A DNA stretch of 8,172 bases, from positions 1 through 8,172 of the forward strand of contig JANRKG010000180.1 of NCBI GenBank assembly GCA_033763635.1, written 5' to 3'. The notes beneath the pieces were generated by a model, which was given only the letters and a program-made list of their open reading frames with translations, was not told the origin of the DNA and ran no database searches. Both the position numbers and the translations under genes were made by a program. Positions 1 through 5,890 of the stretch are shown here, one piece after another. The DNA comes from JANRKG01 sp033763635. Its GTDB lineage: Bacteria > Cyanobacteriota > Cyanobacteriia > GCF-001939115. How positions within the stretch are numbered: the first letter of the stretch is position 1; each line of letters opens with the position of its first letter.

Positions 1-359
1 TCTTCACGATGAGTCCCCAGGGGAATCAACTCCTGGGCCGAGGGACGACGCTTATAAGTGCGGGTCGCGGCAAAGACACGCTGAGAGAATTCATCGCACA
101 AGTGGGCGGCGGGTAAAGAGGACGGCACGGTCGGCACTCCATTGGGTAAAGCTTCCGCCAGGGTTACAGCACAGGCCATGCGATAGGATGTTGGGATGCC
201 CAATACAATGGCTTCCAAAGCAGCCGAGGGGATGGGTTCAATCACTTCTACTTGCTGAAGCTCCCCTTCCTCCTTTACAAAGCAAGTCGCTAGGCCGAGG
301 ACCAGATAGTCTTCATTCCCCAAGTCAGGTGCTTCGGGATAGGAACAGAGAGGGAGCAT
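1..359 (-). CDS. Conserved hypothetical protein, N-terminal 119 residues (cut by window edge)
   Basis: An uninterrupted minus-strand reading frame runs from the ATG at 359-357 to the window edge, so the C-terminus is missing. An in-frame TAA lies eight codons upstream with no other plausible start between, which fixes the ATG. No strong Shine-Dalgarno is visible. The protein starts MLPLCSYPEAP and contains LVLGLATCF near residue 20, then IEPIPSAALEAI and GIPTSYRMA around residues 41-63. No signal peptide or membrane segment is evident, so it is probably soluble. The regular, compact phrasing and normal codon use look like a genuine conserved gene, and the motifs feel familiar from cyanobacterial hypothetical proteins, but I cannot name a family or function. 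It lies 58 bases downstream of the 418-852 gene on the same strand and may be co-transcribed with it. Confidence 0.8.
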   Translation of the reverse strand, partial: MLPLCSYPEAPDLGNEDYLVLGLATCFVKEEGELQQVEVIEPIPSAALEAIVLGIPTSYRMACAVTLAEALPNGVPTVPSSLPAAHLCDEFSQRVFAATRTYKRRPSAQELIPLGTHRE

Positions 360-417
360 AGGTTTACCCGCAGTAAATAATTATCGAATTAAGACTGAAA
401 TTCTTGAAAAATGGGGA

Positions 418-852
418 TTAGGGTTTTGTCGGGACCGTTTGATTCAGGGGAACCCCATTTTTGATCCAAACAATGGGTCGTTGAGTTGCCTCTACTCGAT
501 GGCTCTGCTCCTGCATGATTGCCCTGGCTTGCTGGGGATCAAAATAGCGACCAAAGCTTGTTCGAAGGGCTGTAACCTTCGCGTTTGTGGACTTCACTTC
601 TGACTGAAGTTCCTTCAGTTCACTTTGTCGAGTCATTAGGCTGGGCACAATTTTTGCCAGGGTGACGATCGCGACGATGGAGAGAATCACGCTAACAGTT
701 AACTTAGCACTTGTTTCAACCGCTAGGACCCGATGGGGATCTGCTCTTCGACGGCTCCTGTTTGCAGGCGTGCTTTGAGGTAATTCCGTCTGTTGAACGG
801 TCTGGTGAATTGTTTGTTGAATTGTAAACTTGGAGCTTATCAAAACTTTCAT
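418..852 (-). CDS. Single-pass membrane protein with coiled coil, function unknown
   Basis: A 144-residue protein read from the ATG at 852. A longer frame reaches 930, but its extra 26 codons run through a 16-bp tandem repeat that is not a multiple of three, so the later start is preferred. No strong ribosome site marks either start. Visible parts are a Gln/Thr-rich N-terminus with three tetrapeptides (IQQT, IHQT, VQQT; residues 11-22), a basic patch NRSRRR (31-36), one hydrophobic helix (about 51-71), a heptad-like stretch (about 75-100), and a conserved-looking tail with YFDPQQAR (103-110) and RPIVWIKNG (125-133). The topology (short cytoplasmic N-terminus, one membrane helix, coiled coil outside) resembles FtsL/DivIC-type division proteins, but this is only likeness of shape. 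Similar proteins seem common in cyanobacteria; the function is unknown to me. Confidence 0.75.
   Translation of the reverse strand: MKVLISSKFTIQQTIHQTVQQTELPQSTPANRSRRRADPHRVLAVETSAKLTVSVILSIVAIVTLAKIVPSLMTRQSELKELQSEVKSTNAKVTALRTSFGRYFDPQQARAIMQEQSHRVEATQRPIVWIKNGVPLNQTVPTKP
787..822 (-). repeat. In-frame 12-bp tandem repeat (three copies) inside the membrane-protein gene
   Basis: Three adjoining 12-base units at 787-798, 799-810 and 811-822 differ at a few positions. Read on the minus strand they encode IQQT, IHQT and VQQT. The period is a multiple of three, so copy-number change would keep the frame. Confidence 0.75.
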
Positions 853-884
853 ACCCAAACATTCATAATTGAACGAGTACCCAA

Positions 885-932
885 AACTGCCCAAATAATA
901 AACTGCCCAAATAATAAACTGCCCAAACAATC
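885..932. repeat. 16-bp tandem repeat, two perfect copies plus a degenerate third
   Basis: The unit AACTGCCCAAATAATA occurs at 885-900 and 901-916, followed by a diverged copy at 917-932. It lies just upstream of the preferred start of the 418-852 gene, in its probable 5' leader. The period of 16 argues that the stretch is not translated. Confidence 0.85.
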
Positions 933-940
933 AGCAAATT

Positions 941-966
941 ATGATTATTCGCGATGATTATTCGCG
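941..966. repeat. 13-bp tandem duplication
   Basis: ATGATTATTCGCG is present twice in direct succession (941-953 and 954-966), in the gap between psaM and the 418-852 gene. Confidence 0.8.
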
Positions 967-1028
967 TACTAAAAACAATTTTTCTTCAAGATTTATTTGG
1001 ATAGAAGACTTTTTTGAAAAATCTCCTA

Positions 1029-1075
1029 CAAAAATAACCCCAGCCGAGAAAGGGTGTCCAATCATTAGGCTGGGG
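1029..1075 (-). terminator. Intrinsic terminator downstream of psaM
   Basis: On the minus strand, CCCCAGCC (1075-1068) pairs perfectly with GGCTGGGG (1045-1038) across a 22-base loop, and the stem is followed at once by TTATTTTTG. A GC-rich 8-bp stem plus T-tract, 16 bases after the psaM stop codon, is the classical arrangement. It implies that psaM is transcribed alone and separated from the 418-852 gene behind it. Confidence 0.8.
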
Positions 1076-1090
1076 CATCAGCGATTTGCG

Positions 1091-1186
1091 TTATTTATAA
1101 AGCTCAGTGGATAAGCGATAAGCCAGAATACCGGGAATCAGCGCAATCACCAGAGCAACATAGACTTGAGTATCTGATATCGACAT
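1091..1186 (-). CDS. psaM: Photosystem I reaction center subunit XII (PsaM)
   Basis: A 31-residue protein beginning MSISDTQVYVALVIAL and ending AYRLSTELYK. From memory, cyanobacterial PsaM has the same length and plan: a short N-terminus with SDTQ, one hydrophobic transmembrane helix (about residues 8-23) and the highly characteristic C-terminus RLSTELYK. PsaM is a small intrinsic thylakoid subunit of photosystem I, near the monomer-monomer interface, and contributes to trimer stability and chlorophyll/carotenoid binding. A good Shine-Dalgarno (AAAGGAG) stands 10 bases before the ATG, and a terminator follows the stop, so it is probably monocistronic. The divergent upstream region holds an HLR1-like box, in keeping with light-dependent control by RpaB. 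Its size makes it easy to miss in gene calling. Identification is very secure. Confidence 0.96.
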   Translation of the reverse strand: MSISDTQVYVALVIALIPGILAYRLSTELYK

Positions 1187-1196
1187 AGACTGAAAA

Positions 1197-1203
1197 CTCC
1201 TTT
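1197..1203 (-). promoter_or_regulatory. Ribosome binding site of psaM
   Basis: Minus-strand AAAGGAG, with 10 bases between it and the psaM ATG. It is the strongest Shine-Dalgarno in the window and supports translation of this 31-codon gene. Confidence 0.85.
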
Positions 1204-1226
1204 AGCTAAACACTTGCCTCAATAGT

Positions 1227-1232
1227 TCAATA
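1227..1232 (-). promoter_or_regulatory. Candidate -10 element of psaM promoter
   Basis: Minus-strand TATTGA in an AT-rich stretch about 41 bases upstream of the psaM ATG. If used, transcription would start near 1220, giving a leader of about 34 bases and placing the HLR1-like box at about -47 to -64. This is weak on sequence alone and supported mainly by that spacing. Confidence 0.35.
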
Positions 1233-1266
1233 ATTTCGATGATTTTGGCAACTTCTGGAACAGCTT

Positions 1267-1284
1267 GTTACATGTTGTCACAAA
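1267..1284 (+). promoter_or_regulatory. HLR1-like box (putative RpaB binding site) upstream of psaM
   Basis: GTTACATG-TT-GTCACAAA matches the HLR1 consensus as I recall it, (G/T)TTACA(A/T)(A/T) repeated after two bases, at 14 of 16 defined positions. RpaB, the OmpR-type regulator of high-light response, binds HLR1 and activates photosystem I genes in moderate light when the box lies just upstream of the promoter. The box is 81 bases from the psaM ATG and about 175 from phoU. The same bases also form an imperfect 19-bp dyad (1265-1283), so a different dimeric regulator is possible. Confidence 0.55.
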
Positions 1285-1458
1285 GAACTGCTATCAGCCA
1301 AAAAATCTGCCTGGGAAGAGCAAAACAGCAACTTCTGGATCTGAAGAAATTTGGAAGTTATACTGACCTCACAAGTTCAAATAGATTCCAGACATCTCAT
1401 AAGTAGATTGAATACATTGGTAATCAAGTGATAAGTATATCTGTTTCGTGTTAGCCTA

Positions 1459-2124
1459 ATGAATGCTTCAGCCCAAAACCAACGGTTAGTCCGTGTCAGT
1501 TCTGAACGTCAGATGAGACGGATTCAGCGCGATGTTTTACGAATGGGAGCTTTGGTGGAACAATCTTGTCGTCTTGCCCGCAGTGCTCTGTTTGATAGGG
1601 ATTTGCAAGCGGCCTATCAGATTAAATTGCAAGATAAGCAGATTGACAAACTGTATCGCCAGATCGAAGTGGACTGTATTAGCACAATGGCGATTCAGGC
1701 TCCTGTTGCTCAAGACCTCCGCTTACTCGGTGCCCTCATGCAGCTAGTGCGGGACTTGGAGCGGATTGGAGACTATGCTGAAGACTTAGGGGAAATTGCG
1801 GTCAAACTCTTTCCCTATCCAGTCCATCCCTGTATGCCTCAAATCCAGGTGATGCTCGATCAATGTCGTGGGATGCTGGCAATGAGCTTGAAATCCCTCT
1901 CTGATTTAGATGCACAATCCGGATTGGAATTAAAAACTAAGGATGATGCCGTCGATTCAGCTTACCAATCGCTCTATAATTTATTAGCGCATCATACAAA
2001 TGTTCAGGGCGTTGTAGAACCCATTGTGCTCATGGTTCTGGTGATTCGTTATTTAGAACGAATGGCTGACCATGCGACTAACATTGGCAAGCGCGTGGCC
2101 TATATCGTGACTGGACAACGCTAG
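1459..2124 (+). CDS. phoU: Phosphate signalling complex protein PhoU
   Basis: A 221-residue, largely helical protein of typical PhoU length, made of two similar three-helix bundles. Each carries the family's metal-binding motif: ERIGDYAEDLGE at residues 101-112 and ERMADHATNIGK at 200-211, ending the second and last bundles. PhoU is a cytoplasmic, peripheral-membrane regulator that couples the Pst phosphate transporter to the PhoR/SphS-type histidine kinase, keeping the Pho regulon off when phosphate is plentiful and limiting phosphate uptake. No pst or kinase gene is within reach, so it stands alone here. The gene is divergent from psaM with a 272-base shared upstream region in which I see no convincing Pho box (tandem CTTAACCT-like octamers) and no strong Shine-Dalgarno. 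The ATG at 1459 is chosen because the protein then begins shortly before the first bundle. Confidence 0.95.
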   Translation: MNASAQNQRLVRVSSERQMRRIQRDVLRMGALVEQSCRLARSALFDRDLQAAYQIKLQDKQIDKLYRQIEVDCISTMAIQAPVAQDLRLLGALMQLVRDLERIGDYAEDLGEIAVKLFPYPVHPCMPQIQVMLDQCRGMLAMSLKSLSDLDAQSGLELKTKDDAVDSAYQSLYNLLAHHTNVQGVVEPIVLMVLVIRYLERMADHATNIGKRVAYIVTGQR

Positions 2125-2163
2125 ACCTCGTTCGCTAGACCGTATTAGGCTAGACCGTATTAG
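2120..2163. repeat. 15-bp tandem repeat at the 3' end of phoU
   Basis: GCTAGACCGTATTAG occurs at 2134-2148 and 2149-2163 in perfect tandem, preceded by a related 14-base unit at 2120-2133 that overlaps the phoU stop codon (TAG at 2122-2124). The array therefore appears to have grown outward from the end of the gene. Confidence 0.85.
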
Positions 2164-2278
2164 ATTGACGCTTAATTTAGCAGATAAGTTCAGCGAAAAT
2201 TTAAGGAGTCGGTTGAGTTAGGTCAATTTAACTGGTTTGATCTAAACTGATTTGGCTCAAGCTGGGTTCCTTCGATCG

Positions 2279-2302
2279 GTACAGTTTGGGGCAGTACAGT
2301 TT
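2279..2302. repeat. 15-bp spaced direct repeat
   Basis: GTACAGTTT occurs at 2279-2287 and 2294-2302, a spacing of 15 bases start to start. It is probably a decayed tandem duplication. Confidence 0.55.
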
Positions 2303-2386
2303 AGAGGTTGGGTTGTCAGGGAATCGGCCTTGACGGGCAGATTTGGTTCGATTCAACTTCTTTTCGTGAGATTCGATTAGAGCGAT

Positions 2387-2428
2387 CGATATCTATGAAG
2401 CGATATCTATGAAGCGATATCTATGAAG
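2387..2428. repeat. 14-bp tandem repeat, three perfect copies
   Basis: CGATATCTATGAAG is repeated three times without change (2387-2400, 2401-2414, 2415-2428). The absence of any mismatch suggests a recent, possibly copy-variable expansion. The first unit abuts a GCGATCG core. Confidence 0.9.
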
Positions 2429-2528
2429 TTAAGTGATCGAAATAAATAGTTTGAATAGTTAACACTTCGCAAGTCATTCGCAGGGAACAAGCAGCAACGA
2501 TTGAAAATATCTAAAAAATGGCCCCAAA

Positions 2529-2543
2529 ATTCTCAGTGAGAAT
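2529..2543. promoter_or_regulatory. Perfect 15-bp palindrome, possible operator
   Basis: ATTCTCA-G-TGAGAAT is a perfect dyad with one central base, followed directly by CATTGAG. It lies 211 bases before the exonuclease ATG. The TGAGAATCATT part resembles half of a Fur box (TGATAATNATTATCA), but the second half is poor, so no regulator is assigned. Confidence 0.35.
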
Positions 2544-2737
2544 CATTGAGGCTGATAAATAGCGTGAGTTTCTATGGCGTTGGTGAATGAAGTCGATATG
2601 ATGGTAGGAATGGGGATCGGGATGCGAGTCAACCATTCACCCCAAAAGATTCGGCCCAAACGATTCAACAAGATTCAACGCGAAACATTCAGGCAAATAT
2701 CTCGCAAATAAACATTACCCACGCATAAAAGTTCAAT

Positions 2738-2742
2738 AGAGG
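2738..2742 (+). promoter_or_regulatory. Probable ribosome binding site of the exonuclease gene
   Basis: AGAGG with 12 bases before the ATG at 2755. The spacing is a little long, but it is the only purine-rich site near the start. Confidence 0.45.
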
Positions 2743-2754
2743 ATTGGTCGCTAC

Positions 2755-5112
2755 ATGGAATTTTCGATCGCTTCACTCCTGGCTAATTTCCCAGATGATA
2801 AATTAATTGCTCCGAAAGTTTTGGAAAAGAAACTGGGCTGCCAGGATGAGGCGAGCCTGCACAGGTTGCAAATTGCCTTAGATGCGCTGGAAAAAATTGG
2901 TGTTCTGGAAAAAGATCGGGGACGGTATCGGCGCGTTTCTGAGGAAGGTTTAGTTGAGGGAAAACTTCGGTGTTCCAGTAAGGGATTTTGTTTTGCCATT
3001 CAAGATGTTGAAGGGGCTGAGGATATCTATATCCGAGAGAGCCAACTCAGTAGTGCCTGGAATGGCGATCGGGTTCTGGTGCGGATTACGAAGGAAGGGA
3101 GTCGCAGACGTAGCCCGGAAGGTGAAGTGCGCCTGATTCTGGAGCGGGCCAATACCTCCGTCTTAGCGCGAGTTAAGCAGATTGAGAGTGGCTATCGGGC
3201 TGTTCCTCTAGACGATCGCCTACTGTTTGAACTGGACTTGAAGGAAAACGGACACAACCTGGAAGGGGTGATTGATCATCTCGTTCACGTTGAGGTGTTG
3301 CGCTATGCCCTGGCCCAAAGGCCACCGCTTGGGAGAGTGACCCAGGTGTTGGGGAGCGATGCCCAATCCGCTGCTGATACGGATATTGTTTGCTGTAAGT
3401 ATGATTTGCGCCGTGTTTTTCCTCCCCATGTGCTGGAAGCCGCAGAACGGGTGCAGGGGGAGATTCCGAATGCTGTGTTACAGAAGCGGTTAGACTTGCG
3501 CGATCGGCTGACCCTGACCTTTAAAGCAAATACTGCCGAGCACGATGGCCCTCCCGTAGATGGCTCGGATGATGCTTTGACCCTGGAACAACTTGAACCG
3601 GGAGTTTGGCGACTGGGTATCCATATTGCCGATGTTGCTTCCTATATTGAGGCCAGTTCTCCCCTAGATTTAGAAGCTCAAAAGCGGGGGACATCCGTTT
3701 ATCTGGGAGATCTGGTGTTGCCCATGTTGCCGGAGCGGATCAACCATCTCTGTTCTTTCGTACCCGGAGGCGATCGGCTAGCCGTTTCCGTTCTGTTCAC
3801 GTTAGATAGCAACGGACAGATCACAGAATTTGAGATCCAACCTACCGTGATTCGGTTAGATTACGCCCTGACTTACCAACAGGCCCAGGTGATTCTAGAT
3901 CGTTTATCCGGGAATCCATCTAAGGATGAGGTTGACTCAGACCTCTCACCGGAAGCGGTGATGCAGCAATTGGGTCCAGCGGTGGAGACGCTGAATCAAC
4001 TTTATGCTTTGAGTCAGACGTTGCGATCGCAGCGCTGGCAGCGGGGAGCCTTCGAGCTGAATCTACCCGATACCCGTCTTCACTATGATGATGAAGGGGT
4101 TTTGGGGGCGATGGTTGTCTCTTCGTCTTTGTTAGCCCGATTAATGGTTCTAGAATTCATGCTCTTGGCAAATCAGGCCATTGCCTCCCACATTCGCGCT
4201 TTGGGCATTCCGGGTATCTACCGCGTTCATCCCACTCCTAACCTGGTAGATGTCCAGGAGTTGATGAAACTCTCTAGTAATATGGGAATTGAGCTAACCC
4301 TGGATCAGGAAGAAAACATTCGCCCCCAGGACTACCAAAACTTTACCCGCCAGTTTGCCGAATCGAAGGCAGAAAAGGTATTGACCTATCTCCTGCTGGC
4401 AACCCTGAAACCAGCGGTTTACAATATCACTCCTCGGCCTCACTTTGGGTTAGCTCTGGAGAAGGGGTATACCCATTTCACCTCTCCCCTGCGCCGCTAC
4501 CCCGACCTGCTGATTCAGCGGATTCTCCATGCGGTCTTTGAGGAGGGGCGCGATCGGCGATCGACCCGTACGAAGGAAGTGGTGAACCTGCGCCATAACT
4601 CCTGTCATGGCAAAATTGCCTGGAACGTTCTGCCCCCGGAAATTCATCAAGAGTTTGAAATGCAGTTTGCAGAGTTGGTGACTTCCTTGAGTGAGCGGGA
4701 AAAAGTTGCTCAAGAAGCTGAGGACGACCTGGAGGGGCTGAAGAAAGCAGGGTTTATGAAAGCCCATACCGGAGAAATCTTTAAGGGGCTGATTACGGGA
4801 GTGCAGTCCTACGGGTTCTTTGTAGAAATTGAAGACCTGCTGGTAGAAGGGTTAGTGCATGTCAGTTCTCTCAAGGATGACTGGTACGAATACCGCTCCC
4901 GGCAGCAAAAACTGGTGGGTCGTAAGAACCGGAAACAATATCGCCTGGGCGATCGAGTCGAAGTGCAGGTCAAGAGTGTGGATTACTACCGTCAGCAAAT
5001 TGATCTTGTTGCCGTCGGGGGCGGTAGCGAAGCCTCGGATGATGAGATGGATGAACCGGGTTCCAGTGCAGACCTGGGGTATGAGGCTGACCCCAGGGGT
5101 AGGGAAGAGTAG
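2755..5112 (+). CDS. RNase R/II-family 3'-5' exoribonuclease (VacB/Zam-type)
   Basis: A 785-residue protein with the RNase R plan: winged-helix-like N-terminus (about 1-62), cold-shock domain (about 66-112, with GFCFAIQDVEG and NGDRVLVRI), second cold-shock-like region (about 134-200), RNB catalytic domain (about 247-595), S1 RNA-binding domain (about 672-755) and an acidic tail. Strong RNB motifs are RGTSVYLGDLVLPMLPER (311-328), FMLLANQAIASHI (468-480), IYRVHPTP (488-495) and HFTSPLRRYPDL (574-585). Such enzymes degrade RNA processively from the 3' end, including structured RNA. Oddly, the metal-binding signature reads DGPPVDGSDDA (264-274). Against E. coli RNase II (D201, D207, D209, D210) three aspartates align (264, 272, 273), but the D207 position is Gly270, with Asp269 one residue early. 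A Synechocystis relative is, as I recall, Zam, named for acetazolamide resistance. The stop overlaps the ubiX start. Confidence 0.93.
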   Translation: MEFSIASLLANFPDDKLIAPKVLEKKLGCQDEASLHRLQIALDALEKIGVLEKDRGRYRRVSEEGLVEGKLRCSSKGFCFAIQDVEGAEDIYIRESQLSSAWNGDRVLVRITKEGSRRRSPEGEVRLILERANTSVLARVKQIESGYRAVPLDDRLLFELDLKENGHNLEGVIDHLVHVEVLRYALAQRPPLGRVTQVLGSDAQSAADTDIVCCKYDLRRVFPPHVLEAAERVQGEIPNAVLQKRLDLRDRLTLTFKANTAEHDGPPVDGSDDALTLEQLEPGVWRLGIHIADVASYIEASSPLDLEAQKRGTSVYLGDLVLPMLPERINHLCSFVPGGDRLAVSVLFTLDSNGQITEFEIQPTVIRLDYALTYQQAQVILDRLSGNPSKDEVDSDLSPEAVMQQLGPAVETLNQLYALSQTLRSQRWQRGAFELNLPDTRLHYDDEGVLGAMVVSSSLLARLMVLEFMLLANQAIASHIRALGIPGIYRVHPTPNLVDVQELMKLSSNMGIELTLDQEENIRPQDYQNFTRQFAESKAEKVLTYLLLATLKPAVYNITPRPHFGLALEKGYTHFTSPLRRYPDLLIQRILHAVFEEGRDRRSTRTKEVVNLRHNSCHGKIAWNVLPPEIHQEFEMQFAELVTSLSEREKVAQEAEDDLEGLKKAGFMKAHTGEIFKGLITGVQSYGFFVEIEDLLVEGLVHVSSLKDDWYEYRSRQQKLVGRKNRKQYRLGDRVEVQVKSVDYYRQQIDLVAVGGGSEASDDEMDEPGSSADLGYEADPRGREE
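4023..4030. repeat. HIP1 octamer
   Basis: Complete GCGATCGC inside the exonuclease gene, the highly iterated palindrome of cyanobacterial genomes. Many further CGATCG cores occur across the window. Confidence 0.9.
5101..5105 (+). promoter_or_regulatory. Ribosome binding site of ubiX within the exonuclease gene
   Basis: AGGGA, six bases before the GTG at 5112 and inside the last codons of the exonuclease. It supports the GTG start and translational coupling. Confidence 0.5.
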
Positions 5113-5765
5113 TGCCCTCAGAACTGCCATCCCCTTCCCTGCCCATTATTCTGGCAGTGTCTGGAGCATCGGGGTTGATTTATGCAGTGCGATCGCTGCG
5201 GTTTCTCCTGCAAGCCGACCATGCAGTTGAACTGGTTGCCTCAAAAGCGGTTCAGATGGTTTGGCAAGCAGAGCAGGGAATCCGAATGCCCGTAGAGCCA
5301 GTGCAGCAGGAGCAATTCTGGCGACACCAGGCTGGGGTTCTGACGGCTGGGAAGTTAACGTGTCATCCCTGGGGAGATGTGGGAGCCTCGATCGCTAGTG
5401 GCTCCTATCGCACCCTGGGAATGATTGTGATTCCCTGTAGCATGAGTACCGTTGCCAAAATTGCCGCAGGAATGAGTTCTGACCTTCTGGAGCGGGCAGC
5501 GGATGTGCAACTGAAGGAATCACGAAAGTTAGTTCTGGTGCCCCGTGAAACCCCGTTTAGCCTGATCCACCTCCGCAACCTCACCAGCCTTGCGGAAGCA
5601 GGGGCGCGCATTGTTCCCGCCATTCCTGCCTGGTATCACCATCCCCAGACGATCGAAGACCTAGTGGATTTTGTTGTTGCCCGTGCCCTGGATCAGTTGG
5701 GTCTGGATTGTGTGCCCCTGAACCGATGGGAAGGATGGCAACCCACTCTATTTACAGAGGGGTAA
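5112..5765 (+). CDS. ubiX: Flavin prenyltransferase UbiX
   Basis: A 217-residue flavoprotein of the UbiX/Pad1 family. It joins a dimethylallyl group to FMN, making the prenylated FMN cofactor of UbiD-type decarboxylases; in cyanobacteria this presumably serves quinone (plastoquinone) synthesis. Visible motifs are the FMN-binding SGASG (17-21), IPCSMSTVAKIAAG (107-120), LLERAADVQLKESRKL (125-140) and VPRETPFSLIHLRNL (143-157). By spacing against Pseudomonas aeruginosa UbiX (R122, K129, E140, Y169), the active-site residues are Arg128, Lys135, Glu146 and Tyr175, all present, so the enzyme should be active. The only sensible start is the GTG that shares its G with the last base of the upstream TAG stop, giving an N-terminus of 16 residues before SGASG. 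No partner ubiD is in the window. Confidence 0.95.
   Translation: MPSELPSPSLPIILAVSGASGLIYAVRSLRFLLQADHAVELVASKAVQMVWQAEQGIRMPVEPVQQEQFWRHQAGVLTAGKLTCHPWGDVGASIASGSYRTLGMIVIPCSMSTVAKIAAGMSSDLLERAADVQLKESRKLVLVPRETPFSLIHLRNLTSLAEAGARIVPAIPAWYHHPQTIEDLVDFVVARALDQLGLDCVPLNRWEGWQPTLFTEG
5189..5196. repeat. HIP1 octamer
   Basis: Complete GCGATCGC within ubiX, the second full copy in the window. Confidence 0.9.
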
Positions 5766-5890
5766 GCTGGTAGTGTGTCTGTTAGGCTAGGACATCTCTT
5801 GCTTAAATGAAGGAGATAGAGCGTCGAAGGGGATGACATGCTACTGAAGACACAGGCCCTTGCAATCGCGAATCAAAGCGAGTTTCTACC

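Larger units (their letters stand above)
2125..2754. other. 630-base gap between phoU and the exonuclease gene
   Basis: No convincing gene, tRNA or classic terminator is seen. The stretch holds the tandem repeats at 2120-2163, 2279-2302 and 2387-2428, a perfect palindrome at 2529-2543, and a run of GATTC-centred words at 2648-2690 spaced 10-14 bases apart. The only open frame of note is 45 codons at 2574-2711 with no good ribosome site. The promoter of the downstream gene must lie here, but I could not place it. Confidence 0.6.

Noticed and set aside
15..23. CCCCAGGGG palindrome, also at 5091-5099
   Set aside because: Both copies are inside coding sequence, short and without flanking similarity; likely chance.
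853..930. N-terminal extension of the 418-852 protein
   Set aside because: It is encoded mainly by a 16-bp tandem repeat that is not a multiple of three, with no ribosome site, so it is probably untranslated leader.
1380..1458. Pho box or clear sigma-70 promoter for phoU
   Set aside because: No tandem CTTAACCT-like octamers; TTGAAT and GATAAG words exist but match the -10 consensus poorly.
2387..2428. CRISPR array
   Set aside because: The three 14-bp units are directly adjacent with no spacers and are far too short for CRISPR repeats.
2574..2711. A 45-codon plus-strand reading frame (MALVNEVDMMVGMG...) in the long gap
   Set aside because: No good ribosome site, Met/Gly/Arg-rich odd composition, and it runs through degenerate GATTC-centred repeats; no recognisable domain.
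4450..5130. Minus-strand frames opposite the exonuclease C-terminus, and the plus-strand frame 4859-5230 across the exonuclease/ubiX junction
   Set aside because: The true frames carry RNB, S1 and UbiX motifs; the alternatives have none.
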